A DNA stretch of 52,218 nucleotides, from assembly GCA_902805665.1 (NCBI GenBank), contig CADCTB010000152.1:1-52218 (forward strand), read 5' to 3'. The stretch is from an uncultured Acidimicrobiales bacterium (lineage in GTDB: Bacteria; Actinomycetota; Acidimicrobiia; Acidimicrobiales; AC-14). Both the position numbers and the translations under genes were made by a program. The notes below the pieces were generated by a model. The model was not told the origin of the DNA. It was given only the letters and a program-made list of their open reading frames with translations, and did not search any database. Every line of letters starts with the position of its first letter. Within the stretch, counting starts at the first letter, position 1. Shown here one piece after another: positions 7,800 through 15,707 of the stretch.

Positions 7800-8318
7800 T
7801 TGACTGAGAGATCAATCCCATTCAGTGAGCTGCTGGCCGGGTATGGCACCACGACCATCGGCGAAGGCATGGCCATCGAGTCCGTCTTCGCACTCCTCAA
7901 GGTCCGCGCCGAGGACGGCCGGGCCGAATGGTCGGTTCGCAGCGGTGGCTCGGCGCTGACCCTGGAAGAGCTGCTGGGGGTCCTTGACGGCCTCACGACC
8001 TCGCTGCGGGAGCGGCTGACCAGGGCGTGGAAAGGCTCGCTCCGCCCGGATCCGCCTGCCGCGACCACCAGCGACCAGCGGCCACCGGGACCCATCCCGT
8101 TCAGCGAGCTACTGGCCGGCCTCGAAACGCTGGGCGTCGCAGACGAGCATCTCATCGAGTCGGTCTTCGCCGTCATCAAGGCTCGCCGAGTCGACGGGGT
8201 GCCCGTGTGGTACGTCCGTTCCGCCGAGATGAGGCTCAGCTCAGAGGAGCTCCTGGGTGCTCTGGAGGGCTACGCAGCCACCGTCCGACAGGACCTGGCT
8301 GCGTCGTGGAGATGGTGA
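7800..8318 (+). CDS. Hypothetical protein with two tandem copies of a ~72-aa domain
   Basis: The 172-aa product is an internal duplication. IPFSELLAGYGTTTIGEGMAIESVFALLK...LEELLGVLDGL recurs as IPFSELLAGLETLGVADEHLIESVFAVIK...SEELLGALEGY, joined by a Pro-rich linker (RPDPPAATTSDQRPPGP). Each copy alternates helical (FSELLAG, SEELLGALEG) and strand-like (WYVRS) segments. Start is a TTG at 7800 after a GGGGGACGGG stretch; the beginning of repeat one fixes it near there. No signal peptide or membrane segment. I do not recognise the domain; it could be a small protein-protein interaction module. Confidence 0.7.
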   Translation: MTERSIPFSELLAGYGTTTIGEGMAIESVFALLKVRAEDGRAEWSVRSGGSALTLEELLGVLDGLTTSLRERLTRAWKGSLRPDPPAATTSDQRPPGPIPFSELLAGLETLGVADEHLIESVFAVIKARRVDGVPVWYVRSAEMRLSSEELLGALEGYAATVRQDLAASWRW

Positions 8319-8532
8319 CTGCATAGACAAGGTCGCAGGTCGGGGTGCCGGCTGGCCGTCTACGTCAGATGTCTCGTTCTGATCCGAGTCACTGGGCCGA
8401 TGCGCGGGCGCTCGGCCGTTGCGAGACTGCGGGCAGCGTCAAGGGGAACTGCGCCGTCACGCCTCGATTGGGGAGTGGGGGTGGCGGAGAAGCGCGCTCG
8501 TGTACGGACGCGCCGGTGAGGAGGAGGGTGTG

Positions 8533-10878
8533 ATGTTCGCAAAGCTCGGGTCCTGGTGCCACGACCGCCGGAAGCTCGTCCTCGGGTTCTGGCTGGTCCT
8601 CCTGCTCGTCGGCAATGGAGTCTCGAACGCGGTCGGCAACGGGTTCCGCGACGAGTTCAACCTCCCTGACAGCGAGTCGAGAGCCGGCTTCGACATCCTC
8701 GACGAGAACTTCGGGGGGCAGGGCACGGGACTGGTCGGCACGATCGTGTTCCGGGCTGAGCAGGGTGTTCAGGATCCGGCGGTCCGTCGGGCGATGGAGG
8801 CGCTGTTCGACAGGGCGGCGGCCATCGACGACGTCGTGCGGGTGCAGAGCCCGTATGCCGAGGGTGCGGCCCAGCAGATCGCGTCAAGGGGTCCGAACGC
8901 CGGCAAGATCGCCTTCGCCAACGTCGAGATGCCGGACGACACCGAGTTCAAGCGAGGGTTCGAGATCCGCAAGGAGATCCTTGCCGATGCACCACGCATC
9001 GACGGCCTGCGGGTCGAGTACGGCGGGGCCATCTTCGCCGAGTTCAAGGAGCCGTCGTCGGAGATACTCGGCGTCGCCTTCGCCGTCGTCATCCTCATTG
9101 TCGCCTTCGGCTCGGTGCTGGCCATGGGCCTTCCCATCGGCGTGGCGCTGTTCGGCATCGGCATCGGGACGGCGATCATCGCCCTGCTGAGCAACGTCCT
9201 GGCCATCCCCGACTTCACCACGTTCCTCGGCATCATGATCGGGCTCGGCGTGGGCATCGATTACGCCCTCCTGATCGCCACCCGCTACCGGGAGCAGCTG
9301 CGCGCCGGCCACACGGTGCGGGAGTCGGTCACGATCGCCATCGACACCGCCGGGCGGTCAGTTCTGTTCGCAGGTGTGACCGTCGTCATCTCGCTCCTGG
9401 GCATGCTGCTGATGGGAGTCGGGTTCATCGACGGCCTCGCCGTCGGCGCCGCTGCCGTCGTGACCGTCACCGTCGCCGCCTCGCTCACGCTGCTGCCCGC
9501 GCTGCTCGGCTTCGCCGGTCACCGGATCGAGCTGACGCGCTGGCGGGGGCTCATCGCCGCCGGCCTCGTCGCGGTTGCGCTGGTCGGAGTGGGCCTCAAG
9601 CTGACACCGCTCACCCTCGCCCTGCCCCTGGCGGCGATCGTGCTCATCGCCGGGTTCTTCTTCGCTCCGCTGAAGCGTGAGGTGCCCCGCCCGGCCCCCA
9701 AGCCGCTGCACGAGACCACCGCCTATCGCTGGAGCCAGGTGATCCAGCACCGGCCGTGGACGGCGGCCATCGCCGGTGCGGTGGTGCTGCTCGTGCTGGC
9801 CGTGCCCGTGTTCAGCCTGCGCCTGGGATTCGCCGACGAGAGCAACTACGCCGAGGACACGACCACCAGGAAGGCCTACGACCTGCTGGTCGACGGCTTC
9901 GGCCCCGGCTTCAGCGGGCCCATGATCCTCGCCGCCCGGCTGCCCCAGGGAACCGACCTCGCCCGGTTGAATGCCATCAACGAGGCGGTCAGCGCCGACT
10001 CGGGCGTCGCCTTCATCTCCCCGCCGCAGCCCAACGACCGGGCCAACCCGACGGCCGCGGTGTGGAACCTGGCCGCCACCACGGGACCTCAGGACGAGGC
10101 CACCACCGCGCTGCTGAAGCGGCTGAGGGGTGAGGTCATCCCCCGGGCCGAGGCCACCGCGGGGGTCGACGTGAAGGTCACCGGGACGGTGGCGGTCAAC
10201 AACGACTTCTCCAACTACCTCGAGGCCCGGCTGCCGTTGTTCTTCGGGGCCGTACTCGCGCTGTCGTTCCTCCTGCTGATGGCGGTGTTCCGGTCGGTGC
10301 TGGTGCCGGTGAAGGCCGTGATCATGAACCTGCTGTCCATCAGCGCGGCCTACGGCATCGTCGTCGCCCTGTTCCAGTGGGGTTGGCTGAGCGCCATCAC
10401 CGGCGTCCAGCCGGCGCCCATCGAGCCGTGGGCCCCGATGATGCTCTTCGCCATCGTCTTCGGCCTGTCCATGGACTACGAGGTGTTCCTGCTCTCCAGG
10501 GTGCGCGAGGAGTGGCGCCGGACGGGCGACAGCCGGAGCTCCGTCGCCGACGGCCTGGCCGCCACGGCCAAGGTCATCACCGCAGCGGCGGCCATCATGG
10601 TCTTCGTCTTCGGCAGCTTCATCCTCGAGCAGGACCGGGTGGTCAAGCTCATGGGAGTCGGGCTCGCCACTGCCATCCTGCTGGACGCCACCATCGTCCG
10701 CATGCTCCTCGTGCCCGCCACCATGGAGCTCCTCGGCGACCGCAACTGGTGGCTTCCTCGCTGGCTCGACCGGATTCTTCCCGACATCGCAGTCGAGGGG
10801 CACGCCGGTCCCGAGGAGCAAGGGGACATCACCGACGACACGGTGGAGCCCGCCCGCAGGACGAAAGCCCACGCGTAG
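8533..10878 (+). CDS. MMPL-family (RND-type) membrane transporter
   Basis: A 781-aa protein starting MFAKLGSWCHDRRKLVLGFWLVLLLV, with an extracytoplasmic loop and then blocks of hydrophobic helices, repeated once, as in MmpL/RND exporters (about 12 helices). The proton-relay-like segments GLGVGIDYALLIATRYREQL and FGLSMDYEVFLLSRVREEW, one per half, are diagnostic. The substrate is probably a lipid or other hydrophobic molecule by family analogy, but is not determined. ATG at 8533 (or GTG at 8530) follows a GAGGAGGAGG ribosome-binding site; the longer track ORF from 8419 is rejected. No adjacent lipid biosynthesis gene is seen. Confidence 0.92.
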   Translation: MFAKLGSWCHDRRKLVLGFWLVLLLVGNGVSNAVGNGFRDEFNLPDSESRAGFDILDENFGGQGTGLVGTIVFRAEQGVQDPAVRRAMEALFDRAAAIDDVVRVQSPYAEGAAQQIASRGPNAGKIAFANVEMPDDTEFKRGFEIRKEILADAPRIDGLRVEYGGAIFAEFKEPSSEILGVAFAVVILIVAFGSVLAMGLPIGVALFGIGIGTAIIALLSNVLAIPDFTTFLGIMIGLGVGIDYALLIATRYREQLRAGHTVRESVTIAIDTAGRSVLFAGVTVVISLLGMLLMGVGFIDGLAVGAAAVVTVTVAASLTLLPALLGFAGHRIELTRWRGLIAAGLVAVALVGVGLKLTPLTLALPLAAIVLIAGFFFAPLKREVPRPAPKPLHETTAYRWSQVIQHRPWTAAIAGAVVLLVLAVPVFSLRLGFADESNYAEDTTTRKAYDLLVDGFGPGFSGPMILAARLPQGTDLARLNAINEAVSADSGVAFISPPQPNDRANPTAAVWNLAATTGPQDEATTALLKRLRGEVIPRAEATAGVDVKVTGTVAVNNDFSNYLEARLPLFFGAVLALSFLLLMAVFRSVLVPVKAVIMNLLSISAAYGIVVALFQWGWLSAITGVQPAPIEPWAPMMLFAIVFGLSMDYEVFLLSRVREEWRRTGDSRSSVADGLAATAKVITAAAAIMVFVFGSFILEQDRVVKLMGVGLATAILLDATIVRMLLVPATMELLGDRNWWLPRWLDRILPDIAVEGHAGPEEQGDITDDTVEPARRTKAHA

Positions 10879-11001
10879 AACTCAGGGCAAGGCCCACGGC
10901 TGCGAGGCGGCTGTCCGAGGCCGATCAGCTCGACGCATCAGCGACCGCCCGCGGCGCTGACAGCTGTGCTGGACTTGTGACCTCTGACTGGGGGGTCGCA
11001 G

Positions 11002-11490
11002 GTGCACCCAACCGAGCTGGTCGGCCGAGGGGTCGAGCTCAGCATCCTCGGCGAATACCTCGACGCAGCCCTCCGTGGTGAGCCCCGGCTCGTGCTGTGC
11101 CGCGGCGAGCCGGGAATAGGCAAGACCCGGCTGGCCCAGGAGCTGGCCGCCCGGGCCACGGTGAGAGGCGTGCCCGCCGTGTGGGGCCGCGGTGTCGAGT
11201 CCGACGGGGCGCCTCCGTACTGGCCCTGGCGCCAACTCCTGCGGGCCACCGGCGAGGTGGTCGACCTGCGTCAGCCGGCCGATGACAACCGGCTGACGGC
11301 CGACCTCGGCCTCCTGGCACCGGATCTTTTTTCGACGAAAGAAGGTGTCGACACCGGGACGTCAGAGGACCGGTTCAGGCAGTTCGACGCAGTGGGTCGT
11401 CTGCTGCGGGCGGTCGCAGCCCGCATGCCCTTCGTGGTCGTCCTCGACGACGTCCACTGGGCCGATCAGCCCTCGCTCCTGCTCCGGCCC
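11002..11490 (+). pseudogene. Truncated AAA_16/LuxR-type ATPase regulator (N-terminal ~163 aa)
   Basis: A GTG start yields MHPTELVGRGVELSILGEYLDAALRGEP, then Walker A CRGEPGIGKTRLAQELA and Walker B VVVLDDVHWADQPSLLL. This is the beginning of the large (about 900-1100 aa) STAND/AAA_16 transcriptional regulators that end in a LuxR helix-turn-helix. Just after Walker B the sequence turns into unrelated low-complexity residues, and the frame closes at 11679 inside the next gene. All downstream ATPase, TPR and DNA-binding parts are missing, so it is a remnant. It has a GGGGGG ribosome-binding site, so a stub protein could still be made. Confidence 0.8.
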
Positions 11491-11569
11491 GACACCGGCC
11501 CGGCCGCCACGGCCGCGCCGGCCTCGTGTGAGGATGGTCCCCCACGACCGCGATTTTGGAGGACCCGAC

Positions 11570-12064
11570 ATGCCCAGGCGAGGCCAGCACGACCAGAGCC
11601 CCGGCGACGCACGAAAGCCCTTCTCCGACCAGGGAGGCCCCGAGGGTCGACACGCCGAGACCCACGACGTGGAGCGTGAGGAGGCAACCCGGCCCAAGGG
11701 GAGCGAGCCGGGGGAGGATTTCTCCCAGGACCTGGCTGAGGCGGAGCCGGTAGGCGGGGGCCACGTGGATGACAGCCAGCCCGCCGGCGCCGACAAGGAG
11801 CTGCGCCGGCAATTGGGTGCGCTCGACAGCGACGAGCTGGCCCGGCTGTCGGTCCTCACCATCGGTACCCGGCTGGAACAAGGCGGCACCTACGTGGATC
11901 TGAACGACCTCGGCCGCGGACCGTTCAAGGCCATGGGAAGCCAGGAGGCCGGTGCCGACAACAGCTACGTCGCCAAGCGGGACACCGACTACGAGCTGTG
12001 GAACCGCCTGGTCGGACAGGGGAACGAGCCGGAAGTGGAGCGCCCGTCGCCGGCGGGGGACTGA
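11570..12064 (+). CDS. Conserved hypothetical protein (164 aa)
   Basis: ATG at 11570 is preceded by GGAGG with good spacing. The first ~85 residues are hydrophilic, Glu/Asp/Gly-rich and probably disordered. The C-terminal half (LARLSVLTIGTRLEQGGTYVDLNDLGRGPFKAMGSQEAG...YVAKRDTDYELWNRLVG) is compact. I recall this kind of segment in uncharacterised actinobacterial proteins but cannot name a family. The start overlaps the tail of the truncated regulator frame, suggesting the deletion that truncated the regulator ended just upstream. Soluble; no signal peptide. Confidence 0.72.
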   Translation: MPRRGQHDQSPGDARKPFSDQGGPEGRHAETHDVEREEATRPKGSEPGEDFSQDLAEAEPVGGGHVDDSQPAGADKELRRQLGALDSDELARLSVLTIGTRLEQGGTYVDLNDLGRGPFKAMGSQEAGADNSYVAKRDTDYELWNRLVGQGNEPEVERPSPAGD

Positions 12065-12077
12065 CGCCCGATCCGGA

Positions 12078-12308
12078 CTAGAGCGGTTGTCCGGGGCAGA
12101 CCACGTGCGTCTGACCGCTCGGGGTCACGATGACCTTGCCCGTCCCCAACATGATGCGGTCGCCGGCAGAGCGGAAGCACACGAACTCTTCGATGGAGGC
12201 GCCTCCTCGTTCGCCGTGACCGCCAGCGAACGCCGGGGAGGCCGAGAGCGACATGGTCACCGCCGCGCCCGTTGCCGCCAGGAGCGCTCCGAGCCGCCGA
12301 ATTCGCAT
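12078..12308 (-). CDS. Small exported hypothetical protein (76 aa)
   Basis: A Sec signal peptide is clear: MRIRRLGALLAATGAAVTMSLSASPAFA with an AFA cleavage site, leaving about 48 residues starting GGHGERGG. The mature part has two Cys (FVCFRS, VVCPGQ) that could form a disulfide. ATG at 12308 has a GGAGGG ribosome-binding site 5 nt upstream. It is convergent with the 164-aa gene, 13 bp between stops. Function unknown; probably secreted. Confidence 0.75.
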   Translation of the reverse strand: MRIRRLGALLAATGAAVTMSLSASPAFAGGHGERGGASIEEFVCFRSAGDRIMLGTGKVIVTPSGQTHVVCPGQPL

Positions 12309-12420
12309 GGTTCCCTCCGTTGTCGGATCTTGGTGGGCGGCGCCTACCCCGGTGGCCGACTAGGGAAAACGTCCCGTTGCAGGGGAGCCGGAACGTGGTG
12401 GACTGCGGTGTGATGTCCGA

Positions 12421-12900
12421 GTGAGGAGTGAGCCGCGGTACCTGGAGTTCCAACCCGATCGCCCGGAGGAGGTCGTGACCATCCTGGTGGAGATGGCGGA
12501 GACCGGGAAAGGGTGGGTCAACTTCGAGCCTGCGGTCCAGGTCGAGGACGTCGCGGCGGAGGGGAGCGGGGCCTTCTCCTTGTTCTCCGGTCGGGGGCCG
12601 GTGGTGCCGCTGGGCACGTGGACGCCCGGATCGGTCACCCGCCGCGGGCGCCGAGAGCCGGTGATGCTAGGGCTCCAGCATCCGGCGGGGTCGAAGGCGA
12701 AGCCGCTTCTGACCGAACTGGGCCACGAGGTGCCGGAGGGCTGGGTCGTCGTGCAGGACCATGTCCGCAAGGGCCTGGTGGTCGCTGTACCGGGCGATGT
12801 CGGCGCTGATGTCGCTCTGGCCTGGCTCCTGCGGGCGGCCAGGCTGCTGTCGACGATCCCGCTCACCGGCGGCTGGCGGGCGGCGGTCTACCCCGGTTGA
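12421..12900 (+). CDS. Conserved hypothetical protein (159 aa)
   Basis: GTG start encoding MRSEPRYLEFQPDRPEEVVTILVEMAETGKGWVNFEPAVQVEDV, with a central FSLFSGRGPVVPLGTWTPGS and a C-terminal VALAWLLRAARLLSTIPLTGGWRAAVYPG. Codon use is typical of the window and the frame is uninterrupted, supporting a real gene. Soluble, mixed alpha/beta by appearance; no motif that I can name. It is divergent from the exported 76-aa gene, sharing a 112-bp intergenic region, and is followed by the GAF-ANTAR gene on the same strand. Confidence 0.68.
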   Translation: MRSEPRYLEFQPDRPEEVVTILVEMAETGKGWVNFEPAVQVEDVAAEGSGAFSLFSGRGPVVPLGTWTPGSVTRRGRREPVMLGLQHPAGSKAKPLLTELGHEVPEGWVVVQDHVRKGLVVAVPGDVGADVALAWLLRAARLLSTIPLTGGWRAAVYPG

Positions 12901-12994
12901 GACAGGGGGAAGCGTTCCCTGGCCCACGCCAGGTAGACTGGAGACCTCGTCGTCCTTCAGAAACAGGGATGGCCGCCCTGAAGGGAAGCCATCC

Positions 12995-13723
12995 ATGCTG
13001 TCCGATGCGCAAGCGCAAGCGCTGCGTGCCCTCTCCAATTTCCTCGTGGCCAAGACTTCCATGGGCGACACGCTGCTCGACGTCAGCCGGATCACGGTCG
13101 GGGCGGTGCCTGCAGCGGACATGGCCGGAATCTCACTTCTCGGCGAGAACGGTCGACCCACCACTGGCGTCTTCACCGACGACGAGGCCCCGGACATCGA
13201 TTCGGCTCAGTACGAGTCCGGTCGGGGCCCCTGTCTCGACAGCTGGCGGGAGGGGAGGGTCATTCGCGTCGACGACGTGGCAGCAGCGGGCGACGTCTAT
13301 CCCGAGTTCGCCGAGGCGGCGCAGGCCCACGGGGTCCGGAGCACCCTGTCTCTGCCCCTGATGGCCGGGGACGAGCGTCTGGGTGCCCTGAACCTGTACG
13401 CCCGGGTCGCCGGCGGCTTCACGAGCGACGACGAGGCCCTTGGCACCGACCTGGCCGCAGCCGCCTCCATCGTGCTGGCCAACGCCAGTGCCTTCTGGGC
13501 CGCCTCGGAGCTCAGCGACCAGCTGGGTCAGGCCATGCGGAGCCGGGCGGTGATCGAGCAGGCCAAGGGCGTGTTGATGGCTCGCTCGCCCCAGATGACC
13601 GCCGACGAGGCTTTCGACGTCCTGCGCAAGGCGTCACAGCGGGAGAACGTCAAGGTCCGCGACATCGCGCAGCGCATCGTCGACCGGAAACCTGCCGACG
13701 CAAGCAGCTCCGAACTGCGCTGA
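12995..13723 (+). CDS. GAF and ANTAR domain-containing regulator
   Basis: The 242-aa product has an N-terminal GAF domain (about residues 20-165: GISLLGENGRPTTGVFTDDEAPDIDSAQYESGRGPCLDSW...STLSLPLMAGDERLGALNLYA) and a C-terminal ANTAR domain (about 175-235: LGQAMRSRAVIEQAKGVLMARSPQMTADEAFDVLRKASQ). ANTAR domains bind paired RNA hairpins and prevent termination; GAF senses a ligand or redox cue. Start at ATG 12995 after AAGGGA; the longer track ORF overlaps the previous gene. No cognate sensor kinase is adjacent, so it is probably a one-component RNA-binding regulator. Confidence 0.92.
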   Translation: MLSDAQAQALRALSNFLVAKTSMGDTLLDVSRITVGAVPAADMAGISLLGENGRPTTGVFTDDEAPDIDSAQYESGRGPCLDSWREGRVIRVDDVAAAGDVYPEFAEAAQAHGVRSTLSLPLMAGDERLGALNLYARVAGGFTSDDEALGTDLAAAASIVLANASAFWAASELSDQLGQAMRSRAVIEQAKGVLMARSPQMTADEAFDVLRKASQRENVKVRDIAQRIVDRKPADASSSELR

Positions 13724-13768
13724 TCGGAGCAGGACCCCCGGCCCGCTGTCTCAGCGCTGTGGGAACAT

Positions 13769-14965
13769 GTGTTCGTGTCCGGCACGGCCACCATTCTGCA
13801 CGCCGACCTCGATGCGTTCTACGCCTCGGTGGAGCAGCGCGACCACCCGGCCCTGCGTGGTCGTCCGGTGATCGTCGGGCCGGGGGTGGTGCTGGCCGCC
13901 AGCTACGAGGCGAAGGCCTACGGCGTGCGGACGGCGATGGGAGTCGCGCAGGCCCGGAGGCTCTGCCCGGACGCGGTGGTCGTCGAGGCAAGGATCTCGG
14001 CATACTCCGAGGCCAGCAAGGCGGTGTTCGCGGTGTTCGAGGATACGAGCCCGCTGGTGGAGGGCCTTTCCATCGACGAGGCGTTTCTCGACGTCGGCGG
14101 TTTGCGCCGGGTGGCGGGCCCGGCCACCGAGATCGCCGCCCGGCTGCGGAGCGAGGTGCTCCGCCGGGTCGGGCTGCGCATCACCGTGGGGGTGGCGCGG
14201 ACCAAGTTCCTGGCCAAGGTGGCCAGCGGGGTGGCGAAGCCCGACGGGCTGCTGGTGGTGCCCCCGGAGCGCGAGCTCGACTTCCTGCACCCGCTGGCCG
14301 TGGAGCGGCTGTGGGGCGTGGGGCAGGTGACGGCGGCCAAGCTGCGGTCGCGTGGCATCGCCACGGTGGGCGACGTGGCCGAGCTGCAGGAGGCTGCGCT
14401 CGTGTCGATGCTCGGCCTGGCGTCAGGCCGGCACCTGCACGCCCTGGCTCACAATCGCGACCCTCGGCCGGTGGTGGTCGGCCGGCGCCGGCGGTCGATC
14501 GGGTCGCAGTGTGCACTGGGCCGGTCACGCCGGTCGCCGGAGGCGCTCGACGCGGTGCTTCTCGGGCTGGTCGACCGCGTCACCCGTCGCATGCGGGCTG
14601 CCGGGCGGGTCGGGCGCACCGTGACGCTGCGTCTCCGCTTCGACGACTTCTCCCGCGCCACCCGGTCCCACACCCTGCCCCGGGCCACGGCCGAGACCCG
14701 GGCGATCCTCGCCCCGGTTCGGGCCCTCCTCGCCGCGGCCATGCCGATCATCGGGCGCCAGGGTCTCACCCTGGTCGGCATCGCGGTCGGGAACCTCGAC
14801 GACGACGGCGCAGTACAGCTGGCCCTGCCGTTCGACCGGTGCAGCGGCGGTGCCCTCGATGCCGTGCTCGACGATGTCCATGAGCGCTTCGGGTCCGCCT
14901 CGGTCACCAGGGCCGTCCAGCTGGGGCGCCGCCCAGGGCTGACCGTGCCCCTTCTCCCGGACTGA
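13769..14965 (+). CDS. dinB: DNA polymerase IV (Y-family)
   Basis: The 398-aa enzyme performs error-prone translesion synthesis. Palm motifs are intact: LHADLDAFYASVEQ with the first metal Asp, and LSIDEAFLDV with the catalytic Asp-Glu pair. VGVARTKFLAKVASG..KPDG and the helix-hairpin-helix region ERLWGVGQVTAAKLRSRGIATVGDVA follow, then the little-finger domain. Near the C-terminus VQLALPF resembles a beta-clamp binding motif. The start is GTG 13769 or GTG 13775; neither has a clear ribosome-binding site. No imuA/dnaE2 partner nearby. Confidence 0.95.
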   Translation: MFVSGTATILHADLDAFYASVEQRDHPALRGRPVIVGPGVVLAASYEAKAYGVRTAMGVAQARRLCPDAVVVEARISAYSEASKAVFAVFEDTSPLVEGLSIDEAFLDVGGLRRVAGPATEIAARLRSEVLRRVGLRITVGVARTKFLAKVASGVAKPDGLLVVPPERELDFLHPLAVERLWGVGQVTAAKLRSRGIATVGDVAELQEAALVSMLGLASGRHLHALAHNRDPRPVVVGRRRRSIGSQCALGRSRRSPEALDAVLLGLVDRVTRRMRAAGRVGRTVTLRLRFDDFSRATRSHTLPRATAETRAILAPVRALLAAAMPIIGRQGLTLVGIAVGNLDDDGAVQLALPFDRCSGGALDAVLDDVHERFGSASVTRAVQLGRRPGLTVPLLPD

Positions 14966-14983
14966 GAAGTTCCAGGAAACCGC

Positions 14984-15014
14984 TTGACCTTGGAGTCGAC
15001 TCCAAGGTTTATCC
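14984..15014 (+). promoter_or_regulatory. MerR-type promoter/operator with 19-bp spacer
   Basis: -35 TTGACC (14984-14989) and -10 TTATCC (15009-15014) are separated by 19 bp, the overlong spacer that MerR regulators untwist. The spacer is occupied by a perfect 22-bp palindrome, ACCTTGGAGTCGACTCCAAGGT (14987-15008). The merR ATG is at 15022, 8 nt after the -10, so the transcript would be leaderless or nearly so. Confidence 0.9.
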
Positions 15015-15021
15015 TGGCTGC

Positions 15022-15498
15022 ATGAGCCAGTTGACCGTGTCGAAGCTCGCCGAACAGGCCGGCACCTCGGCGGACACCGTGCGCTACTACGAGCGCATCG
15101 GCCTGCTCCCGGAGGCCGAACGGAGCGCGTCGGGATACCGGCTCTACGGGGACGAGGCGGTGGAGCGACTCCGCTTCATCAAGCAGGCCCAGCGTTTCGG
15201 CCTGCGCCTCGAGGCCATCGGCGAGCTACTCGACGTCCGCCGTCGGGGGCTCTGCCCGTGCGGCCACACCCGCCGGATGCTCGAGGACCGGGTGGCCGAG
15301 CTGGACGAGGAGATGTCCTCCCTGGCCCGGCTGCGCGCCGGCATCGTCACCATGATCGACGAATTGCCCGAGTCCGTCACCCCGGGTCCGGGCTGGCGAT
15401 GCAGCTCCGAGCTGATCCAGATCGGCCCGGCAAACCCGGTTCGAGACCGACCGACCGACAACGACGACAACAACAACAACAAGAAGGAGATGCCATGA
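15022..15498 (+). CDS. MerR-family heavy-metal-type transcriptional regulator
   Basis: A 158-aa protein with the MerR winged helix (TVSKLAEQAGTSADTVRYYERIGLLPEAERSASGYRLYGDEAVERLRFI), a long dimerisation helix, and candidate metal ligands in LCPCGH (C78, C80) plus C127 in WRCSS. This three-Cys layout is like metal-sensing MerR proteins, though the metal cannot be named. It most likely represses and activates its own promoter through the palindrome immediately upstream. The C-terminal tail is an odd Asp/Asn/Lys run (NDDNNNNKKEMP) whose codons contain the AAGAAGGAG ribosome-binding site of the next gene. Its stop overlaps that gene's start (ATGA). Confidence 0.93.
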   Translation: MSQLTVSKLAEQAGTSADTVRYYERIGLLPEAERSASGYRLYGDEAVERLRFIKQAQRFGLRLEAIGELLDVRRRGLCPCGHTRRMLEDRVAELDEEMSSLARLRAGIVTMIDELPESVTPGPGWRCSSELIQIGPANPVRDRPTDNDDNNNNKKEMP

Positions 15499-15623
15499 GC
15501 GAGGACAGCTGCAACTGCGGCTGCTCGGCCAAGCCCGAGATCGAGACCCGGACCCCCGACGACTGCGGCTGCGGCTGCGGAGGAACGGGCGAGAAGGAGC
15601 CGAAGGAGGACGTGGTCGCCTAG
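15495..15623 (+). CDS. Six-cysteine metallothionein-like peptide (42 aa)
   Basis: The ORF is too short for the track. It reads MSEDSCNCGCSAKPEIETR... and ...DDCGCGCGGTGEKEPKEDVVA. Two CxCxC clusters (C6/C8/C10 and C24/C26/C28) are separated by 13 residues, and the rest is acidic and hydrophilic. It overlaps merR by 4 nt (ATGA), has a strong AAGGAG site and is followed by a hairpin terminator, so it is the last gene of a two-gene operon under a metal-type MerR promoter. The inferred role is binding soft metal ions (Zn, Cd, Cu or similar) in the cytoplasm. No homology to a named metallothionein family is claimed. Confidence 0.82.
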   Translation: MSEDSCNCGCSAKPEIETRTPDDCGCGCGGTGEKEPKEDVVA

Positions 15624-15641
15624 CCTGGGACCACCGACGGA

Positions 15642-15669
15642 AGGGCCGGCGCCACCGGGTGCCGGCCCT
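15642..15669 (+). terminator. Terminator hairpin of merR operon
   Basis: AGGGCCGGCGCC and GGTGCCGGCCCT pair as a 12-bp stem with one G-U pair around an ACCG loop, 18 bp after the peptide stop. It may also serve the convergent hydrolase gene. Confidence 0.7.
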
Positions 15670-15707
15670 CGCCGCGCCTCAGCGGTGACCGCGACGGCGC
15701 TCCTCTC

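Noticed and set aside
8419-8532. N-terminal extension of the MmpL-like ORF
   Set aside because: No ribosome-binding site and no membrane or conserved sequence; the ATG at 8533 follows GAGGAGGAGG and begins the usual family N-terminus.
15460-15494. AAC-rich run at the end of merR as a possible microsatellite or sequencing artefact
   Set aside because: It stays in frame, ends in a functional Shine-Dalgarno and is short; a translation-enhancer role explains it better.
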